Assembly: GCA_031274335.1 (NCBI GenBank)
Contig: JAISQG010000218.1
Location: 1 to 10,232 of the forward strand
DNA: 10,232 nt
Origin: Gracilibacteraceae bacterium
Lineage (GTDB): Bacteria > Bacillota > Desulfitobacteriia > Desulfitobacteriales > Syntrophobotulaceae
Direction: 5' to 3'
A program made the position numbers and the translations under genes. Positions within the stretch are counted from its first letter, which is position 1; the number at the start of each line of letters is the position of its first letter. Below the pieces are notes generated by a model. It was not told the origin of the DNA. It did not search any database and saw nothing but the letters and a program-made list of their open reading frames with translations. Shown here one piece after another: positions 1 through 6,478 of the stretch.

Positions 1-1488
1 ATGGAGCCGACCGTAATCCTGGGCTTCATCAATCACGACCTGGCGGATATGGTAGAACTCCGCACAGCCCGAAACGCTCACCTGAAGATAAGCCAACGTG
101 AGCGCGTCCTCATACCGCAAGCCTTTTTTCGCGCCGAGTCCGGTTAAGGCTTCCGCCGTAAAATCAAGAACATCCGCCCAATCATCCCCTGCTCCGGCTT
201 TTTGACGCCATAATTCCCTGTCCCGCACGAAGGACTGGTAGAGGGCCAAGGCGCCGGCGGGGCGCGCGTTCTGTCTGGCCGCCTTCCCGCGCCGCCCCTC
301 TTTTTTGTCGCCATAATGCGCGGGCTGCGGCGGCCGGTCGGGGTCGTTCAGCTTCTCGTCCACCCCGTGTTCCAAGCCGCGGTATCGCTCTCCGCCGCTG
401 TCATCCTCCGGCTGCCGGCGCAAAAACTCCTTAAGCAAATCCACCCACAAGGGCGAATTTTTCAGCTCCAGGCTCCGCCGCGCTCTGGCCGCGTTCACGG
501 CGCCGAACACCGGCATGGACTCTTCCAGGGAAAGATGGCGGCGGCGCACCGGCGTCTGCGGCAGCGTCTCGCGCAAAATTTCCTCCAGCAACTCTTCAAA
601 AACCGCGGTAAAAACGTTGGCTTCGCCGAGCTCCGGCAGCACCCCCGCGATGTAATCCTCAAAAATTCCGCTTGGAGCGAGCACGAGAATATGCCGGGCG
701 GTCAGCCCGTCAGCCGCGTCACGATACAGAAGCCAGGCCACGCGGTGCAGAGCGACGGATGTTTTGCCGCTGCCGGCCGCGCCCTGAATCATCAAGAGAT
801 CGTTTTCTCCGTCCCTGATGGCAATATCCTGATCCCGCTGGATGGTCTCAATGATGGCACGCATCCGCGACGTGGCGTTGCGGGACAGAAGGCGGCGAAA
901 ATAATCGTCATATACCTGGACATCCGCGTCAAAAAAATATTCCAGCACGCCGTTTTTTATTTCATACTGGCGTTTCAGCACGACCTCCCCGTTAACCCGT
1001 CCGGCCGGCGCGTCGTAAAAAGCCGGCCCGACACCAAAACGGTAGTATACGCCGGCCACAGGCGAGCGCCAGTCATAAACCAAAATGTCAAAACTCCGCT
1101 CTTCCCGCAGCGAGGCGCGGCCGATATAAATCTTTTCCGCCTCATCGCCCGGCGTTTCGGCAAAACAAAAATCAATGCGGGCAAAATACGGGGCGGAGAG
1201 CATTTTTTCCAATCTGAGTATTTTATGTTCCCCCGATTCAAAAGAGGCAATTTTTTCCATTACAGGCTGCGCCGCCTGGCTGAGGTTCACAAGGTCATGG
1301 AAATTCGGGGCGGAATAAAGGCCATAAACGGCATGTGACGTTTCCTCACGAAATTCGCGCTTTAGTTCTAATATAGCCGCCGCGTCGTCTTCCCGGCGGC
1401 GCAGAGCTTCTTCATATTGCCGGCGCGCCTCCGCGAGCACCCGCGCCAAATATGTTTTTTCGTACTCCAATCCGCCGTCCCTGTCCAA
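1..1488 (-). CDS. helD: HelD-like superfamily 1 helicase / RNA polymerase recycling factor (N-terminal part)
   Basis: Superfamily 1 (UvrD/Rep-like) ATPase of the HelD group. Family members bind RNA polymerase and use ATP to release stalled or post-termination complexes from DNA. The first 496 residues are visible; the C-terminus lies beyond the left edge. Residues about 8-50 form a charged coiled coil, as expected for the arm that enters the polymerase secondary channel. HelD-type N-domain motifs follow: YIGRA (121-125), DWRSPVAGVYY (139-149) and LKRQYEIKNG (171-180). Then come a Q-motif-like IQRDQDIAIR (216-225), Walker A GAAGSGKT (236-243) and Walker B VVIDEAQD (484-491), only five residues from the edge. 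The start is TTG at 1488, preceded by a full AGGAGG nine bases upstream and one base after the DUF512 stop. That arrangement implies operon transcription and coupled translation. Family assignment is firm; the HelD subclass and role in this organism are inferred. Confidence 0.88.
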   Translation of the reverse strand, partial: MDRDGGLEYEKTYLARVLAEARRQYEEALRRREDDAAAILELKREFREETSHAVYGLYSAPNFHDLVNLSQAAQPVMEKIASFESGEHKILRLEKMLSAPYFARIDFCFAETPGDEAEKIYIGRASLREERSFDILVYDWRSPVAGVYYRFGVGPAFYDAPAGRVNGEVVLKRQYEIKNGVLEYFFDADVQVYDDYFRRLLSRNATSRMRAIIETIQRDQDIAIRDGENDLLMIQGAAGSGKTSVALHRVAWLLYRDAADGLTARHILVLAPSGIFEDYIAGVLPELGEANVFTAVFEELLEEILRETLPQTPVRRRHLSLEESMPVFGAVNAARARRSLELKNSPLWVDLLKEFLRRQPEDDSGGERYRGLEHGVDEKLNDPDRPPQPAHYGDKKEGRRGKAARQNARPAGALALYQSFVRDRELWRQKAGAGDDWADVLDFTAEALTGLGAKKGLRYEDALTLAYLQVSVSGCAEFYHIRQVVIDEAQDYGRLH

Positions 1489-1489
1489 G

Positions 1490-2824
1490 TTATGTTTCCT
1501 CCTCCCATGTGTCCGTCCCGCCCTCCGCGGCGAACAAAGCGGGCATCACCCGCGCGCGGCCGCGCACGCTGTCTTCCAGCCAGGAAAGATCGTGCCCGTC
1601 CAAAAAAAGACCGTCGCGCCTGAGCATGACGTCAGGCAATAGGAAAATATCGCCGCCCAAATCGCCCATTTGCGTGGCGATGTCCTCCGCCGTGAGCAAT
1701 CCGGCCACCGTTACGGTTTCGCCAAAAAAACGGTTTGCTATGGGATGAACACGCAATCGGGCCGCCGGCGTTGCCCGCGTGATTTCCGCCGCCGCTTCGG
1801 CCAGAAAAGGCGCGGCCGCCGTGCCTGTCACAATGTGCAGAGTTTCGCCGTCCGCCGCCTGAGCGCTCCAGAGCGCGGCGCGCCGCGCCATGTCTTGACG
1901 CGCGGCCGCAAAGCCTTCCCGAAAACGGGCGATGAGACCGATGCCGTTTTCCAGCTGGGGATAGCCGTCATATTCCCGCGGCGAGGGGATTTCTTCCCCG
2001 GCCAGGAGGTAAAACTCATCGGCGAAGTATACGAGTCGCCTGCCGCGGCGGGGCAAAAATTCGGCCTGCCATTGCCGCCCCGCCGCGAGGACGGTGCGCG
2101 CCTCCTCAGGCCGTACCGGCCTGAGGGCGGTCAGTCCGGCGCGGTGGCCGGTCAGCCCGACCGGCACCACGCCGATTGACCGCACGGCATGGAACCCAGC
2201 CAGGGCGCGCACCGTCGCGGACAGAACAGCGCCGTCATTCATTCCCGGCACCAGGACTATCTGCGTGTGCAAAGGAATGCCGGCGCGGCTTAAAGCCCTG
2301 ACCTGTCCGCGCAGGCGACCCGTGCCCGGATGCCCCATCATGAAGCGGCGCACCTCCGGATCCCAGGCGTGAACCGAAATGTACAAAGGACCGATTCGCT
2401 CGGTGATTATGCGCCGCATTTCCGCGTCTGTCAGGTTGGACAAGGTGATATAGCTCCCCTGCGTAACGGACAAGCGGTAATCATCATCTTTGACGTAAAG
2501 GCTTTTCCTCATCCCCCCGGGCATTTGATCGACAAAGCAAAACACGCAGCGGTTACGGCAACGTTTAAGCCCCCGGGTGGCAACCGAAGCCACTTCGATG
2601 CCCAGTCCTTCGCCGGTCTCACGCTCAACGTCCAGCTCCCATATTTCACCGGTCGGCTTTTGCACATAAAGAGCGAACGCGCCGCCGGAAGTGAACTGCC
2701 GCAAATCAAGGATATCCTCGACTTCATGCTCATCCACCTGCAGGATAATATCGCCCGGCGCCACTTCCAATTCCGCGCCGATACTGCCCGCCGCCACCGC
2801 CGAGACTGTGAGTCCTTTATTCAT
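1490..2824 (-). CDS. PDZ / radical SAM / DUF512 domain protein
   Basis: A 444-residue protein of the DUF512 family, conserved in Firmicutes and cyanobacteria; its substrate is, to my knowledge, not established. Residues about 1-65 form a PDZ-like module (GSIGAELEVAPGDIILQVDE). A radical-SAM-type CxxxCxxC cluster follows at C89, C93 and C96 (RCRNRCVFCFVDQ), then SYITLSNL (124-131) and ISVHAWDPEVR (149-159), typical of this family's SAM core. The DUF512 part (about 215-430) carries YFADEFYLLAGEEIP (266-280), YDGYPQLENGIG (285-296), ANRFFGETVTVAGLL (363-377) and LLPDVMLR (395-402). The length fits the family. ATG at 2824 has GAGGTG eight bases upstream. The gene lies 26 bases after the SEDS gene and one base before helD. 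Presence of an iron-sulphur cluster is inferred from the cysteines; the reaction is unknown. Confidence 0.92.
   Translation of the reverse strand: MNKGLTVSAVAAGSIGAELEVAPGDIILQVDEHEVEDILDLRQFTSGGAFALYVQKPTGEIWELDVERETGEGLGIEVASVATRGLKRCRNRCVFCFVDQMPGGMRKSLYVKDDDYRLSVTQGSYITLSNLTDAEMRRIITERIGPLYISVHAWDPEVRRFMMGHPGTGRLRGQVRALSRAGIPLHTQIVLVPGMNDGAVLSATVRALAGFHAVRSIGVVPVGLTGHRAGLTALRPVRPEEARTVLAAGRQWQAEFLPRRGRRLVYFADEFYLLAGEEIPSPREYDGYPQLENGIGLIARFREGFAAARQDMARRAALWSAQAADGETLHIVTGTAAAPFLAEAAAEITRATPAARLRVHPIANRFFGETVTVAGLLTAEDIATQMGDLGGDIFLLPDVMLRRDGLFLDGHDLSWLEDSVRGRARVMPALFAAEGGTDTWEEET
1498..1503 (-). promoter_or_regulatory. Shine-Dalgarno of the HelD gene (fixes a TTG start)
   Basis: AGGAGG on the minus strand, nine bases before TTG at 1488. 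It lies inside the last codons of the upstream DUF512 gene. It is the strongest ribosome-binding site in the window and favours TTG 1488 over the internal methionines, the first of which is at about residue 77, after the coiled coil. Confidence 0.75.
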
Positions 2825-2832
2825 CAGGATTT

Positions 2833-2838
2833 CACCTC
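2833..2838 (-). promoter_or_regulatory. Shine-Dalgarno of the DUF512 gene
   Basis: GAGGTG on the minus strand, eight bases before ATG 2824, within the 26-base gap after the SEDS gene stop. Confidence 0.55.
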
Positions 2839-2850
2839 AAGTGCCAATTC

Positions 2851-3936
2851 CTAGCCGCGCGAAACGCTGACAATCATCCCGATGCTCAGCATGGTGATGA
2901 CCAGCGAAGTGCCTCCATAAGAAACCAGCGGCAGCGTCAGCCCCGTTATGGGCATAAGCCCCGTCATTACCGACATATTCACGCAGACCTGCAGCGCCGT
3001 CATGGCTGTGAGGCCAAACGCCAGATAACGGCCGAAATCGTCCCGGCATTTGCTCGCGACGTCAAAACAGCGGAACAGGAGCAGGGCAAAGAGAACGACC
3101 AGCAGAAGCGCCAGAAAAAACCCCAGCTCTTCACCGATGATCGCAAAAATAGAATCAGTATGGCTTTCCGGCAGCCTGTATTTTTGCTCGCTGGCGCCGA
3201 TGCCGACCCCAAACAGCCCGCCGCGCGCAAAAGCCAATTGCGACTGGACATACTGCAACCCGATGCCTGCCGAATTTTCCCACGGATTAAGCCAGCCGAT
3301 CACCCGTGCCATCTGGTACGGCGTCGTGGATACTTTCCAGGCGACCGCCGCCGCGGCCACAGGCGTCACAGCCACAAACAGCCACGGCGAAATCCTTGTT
3401 TGCAGAAGCAAACAGGCGCAGCCGCCCGCTATGACGATCGCCGTCCCCAAATCCGGCTCTTTGAGAATGAAAAGCAGAAATGCTCCGATGAGAATCAACG
3501 GCAGTATTATCTGCTTTATGCTTGACACAGGCCGCCGGGCCATCCACCAGGCCAAAAAGAGAATCAGCGCCACTTTAGCCGTTTCCGACGGCTGAAACTG
3601 TATTCCGGCCACATTAATCCAGCGGTAGGCATCATTGACTTCCACGGCAAAATCCGTCCGCAGCAAAGCAAAAGCGCCAGCGGACAAAATGACTCCCGGC
3701 ACGGCCAGCAAGCGAAAAAATCTGTAAGGCATAAGAATGGCAACCACAGCGCCCGCCGCACCAATGCCCGCCAGCATAATTTGCCTTTTGACAAAATAGT
3801 AAGGATCGGGCGGATTGGTGTTGTTGATGGCGAACGCCGAACTGGAAGTCATAATCATCGTGATGCCGATGGCGAGAATCACCAGCGTTAAAAAAATGAT
3901 AACAGCATCCGGCTTTTTCCTCTTATATTTTGCCAT
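2851..3936 (-). CDS. ftsW: SEDS-family peptidoglycan glycosyltransferase (FtsW/RodA/SpoVE type)
   Basis: Integral membrane SEDS protein that polymerises lipid II into glycan strands, normally with a partner class B penicillin-binding protein (none is in this window). The 361 residues hold about ten hydrophobic segments, starting at 12-30 after a short basic N-terminus (MAKYKRKKPD). Family motifs in order: YRWINVAGIQFQPSETAK (104-121), KEPDLGTA (159-166), LQYVQSQLAFARGGLFGVGIG (227-247), LPESHTDSIFAIIGEELGF (255-273) and PITGLTLPLVSYGGTSL (329-345). D261 in the HTD motif matches the catalytic aspartate of FtsW/RodA. The protein ends just after VSVSR, as FtsW/SpoVE proteins often do. The start is ATG 3936, nine bases after the ispH-rpsA stop, with no clear Shine-Dalgarno, so translation may be coupled. 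SEDS identity is firm; FtsW rather than RodA or SpoVE is a weaker call based on motif style. Confidence 0.88.
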   Translation of the reverse strand: MAKYKRKKPDAVIIFLTLVILAIGITMIMTSSSAFAINNTNPPDPYYFVKRQIMLAGIGAAGAVVAILMPYRFFRLLAVPGVILSAGAFALLRTDFAVEVNDAYRWINVAGIQFQPSETAKVALILFLAWWMARRPVSSIKQIILPLILIGAFLLFILKEPDLGTAIVIAGGCACLLLQTRISPWLFVAVTPVAAAAVAWKVSTTPYQMARVIGWLNPWENSAGIGLQYVQSQLAFARGGLFGVGIGASEQKYRLPESHTDSIFAIIGEELGFFLALLLVVLFALLLFRCFDVASKCRDDFGRYLAFGLTAMTALQVCVNMSVMTGLMPITGLTLPLVSYGGTSLVITMLSIGMIVSVSRG

Positions 3937-3945
3937 TTCAGGACA

Positions 3946-6366
3946 TTACAGGTCGTCCGGTACCGAAGCTTCGTCCGGTTCTGCTTCCTCTGCCGGTTCC
4001 TGCGTTTCCTCTGCGACCTCAGCCGGTTCCGGCTCTTCTGCCGGTTCTTGCGTTTCCGCCGCCTCTTGCGTTTCCGCCGCCTCAACCGGCTCCGCTTCCG
4101 TTATTTCCGCCGGCGCAAACTCCGGCCTCTCCGCCGCGCTCTCCGTCTCACCGGCGGCGTTTATTTCCGTCTCGTCTGTTTTCGTCTCCTCAGCCGGAAG
4201 CTCCTTGGGCAGCAATTGTTTTATGCTGATGCTGATGCGCCTGTCCGCCGGGCGGCACTCAATAACTTTGGCTGTGATCACATCGCCCGTTTTCAGCACG
4301 TCACTGACTTTCTCCACGCGCTTATGAGCCAGTTGCGATATATGGACGAGCGCATCCAAGCCGTCTTCCAGCTGGATAAAAGCGCCAAAACTGGCAATTC
4401 GCACCACTTTGCCCGTGACCACAGCGTTCACCGGATATTTCTCCGCCACCTGCGTCCACGGACTGCCTTTCAGCTGCTTCATTCCGAGCGAGACTCGGCT
4501 GCTGTTCTTGTCCACGCGGAGAATTTTTACCTCCACTTCATCGCCGATTTTAACGACTTCAGACGGATGGCTGATGCGCGAAAACGACATATCCGAAATA
4601 TGCAGCAATCCATCCACGCCGCCCACGTCAATAAAAGCGCCGAAACTCGTGAGCCGGCGCACAATGCCTTTCAGCACGTCGCCTTCCGCCAGATTCTCCA
4701 GCACTTCTTTTTTCAGCCGGTCCGCTTCTTCGGCCAGAATCACCTTTTGCGACAAGACAAGCCGTTTTTTGTTTTCATCAAATTCAATCACGCGCAATCT
4801 GAGCGTTTCGCCCACATATTTACTCAGATTATCGACATAGCCAAGCTGAACATGTGAGGCCGGAATAAAGCCCCGCATCCCCAAATCCACCAGCAGTCCG
4901 CCTTTCACGGCATCAGTCACCCGAGCCGACACTTCCTCTTTTGTCTCCAGCAGTTTGAGCAGCGTATCTCTGGCCTCTATTTCCCGCAGACGACGGCGGG
5001 ACAATTCCGGATATCCCTCCTGATTTTCCACCCGCGTTACCTGGGCTTTAATTCTATCTCCCACCTGCGGCGGTTCGCTGCCGGACGGACCCATTTCAGA
5101 CAGCGGTATCACACCCTCGGATTTCCAGGCAATATCAAGAAAAACTTCGTCATGGGTCACCTTGACCACGGTGCCCTCGACGATAGCGCCGCGATAAAGC
5201 TGAACGACTCCGGCCACATCCATCATGGAAGCCTGATCGCTATCCTGCGCCGCCTGTTTTTCCGCCTCAGCCTCAGCCTCAGCCGCCGCAGCTTCAGCCG
5301 CCGCCGCTTCAGCCGCCGCAGTTTCTTCCGCTGTTTCCGCTTCGGATTCTGCGGGTTCTTCCGTTGCCTCCTCTTCGACCGCTGCCGGTTCCCCCGCTGC
5401 TTCCGCTTCAGTCACCGCAGTTTCCGCCGGCGCCTCAGCCTCTGTGGTTTCCGCTCCGGTCACAGCCGGCTCTCCCACCGTCTCTGCCTGTGCTTCCGCG
5501 CTGCTCTCCCTTACTCCCTGTTCCAATTCCGTGCCGTCGATGAACTCAGTCATGTTCCTGCAGACCTCCTCAATTATCCAGTCCGGCGTCGAGGCTCCGG
5601 CCGTTATACCCGCTTGCCGCACACCCCGAAACCAGTCCGGTTTTAGTTCCTGTGCCGTTTCTATCAAATAGGTCGGCGCATGCTCTCCGCATATTGACGC
5701 CAATTCTCTTGTGTTTGAGCTTTCTTTCCCCCCCACGACAATCATTACTCCGACTGACCCGGCGACTTCGGCCGCGGCTGACTGTCTTTCCGCCGTGGCG
5801 CTGCAAATGGTGTCATAAATCACGAGCTTGTCGGTGTGCGATCGAAGTTCTTCCGCCAAAGCCCAAAACCGCTCCTTCCTCAGCGTGGTTTGCGACAACA
5901 CAGCCAAGGACGGATAATGCGGCAACAGGGCGGCTTCCTCAGAATCAGACACAACGCGGGCTTCACCGCCGGCCCAGCCTAAAATGCCCTGTACCTCCGG
6001 GTGAAAGCGGTCTCCGGTCACAATCACCATGTGGCCGGCCGCCGCCGCCTGTCGCGCGAGCTTCTGCGCCCGCCGTACAAAGGGACATGTCGCGTCGATA
6101 AGCGTGATGCCGCGTTGTTCACATTCCTGATACACGGAGGGCGCCACGCCGTGCGAACGGATCACGAGACGGCAGCCTTCTTTCCAGTCCGCGAAAGACT
6201 CTACGGGTAAAACGCCTTTAGCCGCCAGATCATCCACTACCTGCCGGTTGTGAATAAGCGAGCCCCATGTCGCGGCCGCTCCGGTCAGCGCGGCTTGTCC
6301 GGCTAAATCGATTGCTCGTTTGACGCCAAAACAAAACCCGGCCTTATCCGCCCTTACGACCAGCAA
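3946..6366 (-). CDS. ispH-rpsA: IspH (LytB) - ribosomal protein S1 fusion
   Basis: An 806-residue bifunctional protein of a type known from clostridia and Negativicutes. Residues 1-278 are 4-hydroxy-3-methylbut-2-enyl diphosphate reductase, the last step of the MEP isoprenoid pathway, making IPP and DMAPP. The iron-sulphur ligands are C12 (GFCFGV), C94 (DATCPFV) and C188 (TICSATAERQ). Substrate-site residues are also present: H39, H72, H122 with E124 (FHPEV), T160, S216/S217/N218 (GGKESSNT) and S259. An acidic Ala/Glu linker covers about 279-385. Four S1 RNA-binding domains follow at about 392-460, 475-542, 559-632 and 645-718; the last two are the best matches (LTSFGAFIDVGGVDGLLHIS, IASFGAFIQLEDGLDALVHIS as RNA-binding barrels). 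The tail 720-806 is acidic, with ETQEPAEE-type repeats. The start is TTG 6366 behind AGGGGG; an in-frame stop lies upstream at 6403-6405. The gene probably leads a block with the SEDS, DUF512 and helD genes. Confidence 0.95.
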   Translation of the reverse strand: MLVVRADKAGFCFGVKRAIDLAGQAALTGAAATWGSLIHNRQVVDDLAAKGVLPVESFADWKEGCRLVIRSHGVAPSVYQECEQRGITLIDATCPFVRRAQKLARQAAAAGHMVIVTGDRFHPEVQGILGWAGGEARVVSDSEEAALLPHYPSLAVLSQTTLRKERFWALAEELRSHTDKLVIYDTICSATAERQSAAAEVAGSVGVMIVVGGKESSNTRELASICGEHAPTYLIETAQELKPDWFRGVRQAGITAGASTPDWIIEEVCRNMTEFIDGTELEQGVRESSAEAQAETVGEPAVTGAETTEAEAPAETAVTEAEAAGEPAAVEEEATEEPAESEAETAEETAAAEAAAAEAAAAEAEAEAEKQAAQDSDQASMMDVAGVVQLYRGAIVEGTVVKVTHDEVFLDIAWKSEGVIPLSEMGPSGSEPPQVGDRIKAQVTRVENQEGYPELSRRRLREIEARDTLLKLLETKEEVSARVTDAVKGGLLVDLGMRGFIPASHVQLGYVDNLSKYVGETLRLRVIEFDENKKRLVLSQKVILAEEADRLKKEVLENLAEGDVLKGIVRRLTSFGAFIDVGGVDGLLHISDMSFSRISHPSEVVKIGDEVEVKILRVDKNSSRVSLGMKQLKGSPWTQVAEKYPVNAVVTGKVVRIASFGAFIQLEDGLDALVHISQLAHKRVEKVSDVLKTGDVITAKVIECRPADRRISISIKQLLPKELPAEETKTDETEINAAGETESAAERPEFAPAEITEAEPVEAAETQEAAETQEPAEEPEPAEVAEETQEPAEEAEPDEASVPDDL
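4046..4081. repeat. 18-bp perfect tandem duplication in the acidic tail of IspH-S1
   Basis: Two identical 18-base copies, at 4046-4063 and 4064-4081 (tcttgcgtttccgccgcc). On the coding strand they specify two successive Ala-Glu-Thr-Gln-Glu-Ala-like blocks of the C-terminal tail. Diverged copies of the same motif lie further toward the stop codon (about 3990-4045). The unit is a multiple of three, so copy-number change would keep the reading frame. Confidence 0.85.
5264..5320. repeat. Short in-frame tandem repeats encoding the Ala/Glu linker of IspH-S1
   Basis: Three copies of the 6-base unit gcctca at 5264-5281 overlap three 15-base units at 5276-5290, 5291-5305 and 5306-5320 (gcctcagccgccgca, gcttcagccgccgcc, gcttcagccgccgca). 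On the coding strand they give an AEAEAE run and AAAEA repeats within the linker (residues about 349-368) between the IspH and S1 parts. All units are multiples of three bases. Confidence 0.85.
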
Positions 6367-6373
6367 CGGCGAA

Positions 6374-6379
6374 CCCCCT
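6374..6379 (-). promoter_or_regulatory. Shine-Dalgarno of ispH-rpsA (fixes a TTG start)
   Basis: AGGGGG on the minus strand, seven bases before TTG 6366. There is no in-frame ATG or GTG between this start and the upstream stop at 6403-6405, and translation from TTG gives the N-terminus expected of IspH (VxxAxxAGFCFGV). Confidence 0.7.
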
Positions 6380-6441
6380 TTTCTGTATCTCGTTATCTTT
6401 CGCTAAAAACGGTTAAAATCCTTCCGCGGCAAGAAAATTCT

Positions 6442-6472
6442 TTATCATCGTACCTATGGACTTGTATGATAA
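6442..6472. repeat. Inverted repeat, 7-bp perfect arms, 17-base spacer
   Basis: TTATCAT at 6442-6448 and its exact reverse complement ATGATAA at 6466-6472, beginning seven bases after the FtsA-like stop codon. It could be an operator, a weak stem-loop in the mRNA, or chance in AT-rich DNA. No U-tract follows on the minus strand, so a classical intrinsic terminator is not supported. Confidence 0.5.
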
Positions 6473-6478
6473 TACGGG

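Larger units (their letters stand above)
6367..6478 (-). other. 112-base intergenic region upstream of ispH-rpsA
   Basis: The only sizeable non-coding stretch in the window. It is visibly more AT-rich than the flanking genes and lies between the FtsA-like stop and the ispH-rpsA start, so it is the natural place for a promoter or leader of the downstream block. I found no convincing -35/-10 pair with 16-18 base spacing. It holds an inverted repeat (listed separately), a short palindrome AAGAAAATTCTT at 6431-6442 and the Shine-Dalgarno. No T-tract terminator hairpin is visible. Confidence 0.4.

Noticed and set aside
316..1338. 340-codon open frame on the plus strand, opposite helD
   Set aside because: Antisense to conserved HelD motifs (including Walker A); the translation has no recognisable domain.
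4046..5320. CRISPR-like array or mobile-element repeats
   Set aside because: The repeats are short, contiguous and in frame within one coding sequence, with no spacers and no transposase nearby.
5152..5646. Arg/Ser/Phe-rich plus-strand open frame
   Set aside because: It is the complement of the Ala/Glu linker repeats of IspH-S1; the SR-like composition is a by-product of those repeats.
6431..6478. Intrinsic terminator after the FtsA-like gene
   Set aside because: The inverted repeat is AT-rich with a 17-base loop, and no U-run follows directly on the minus strand.
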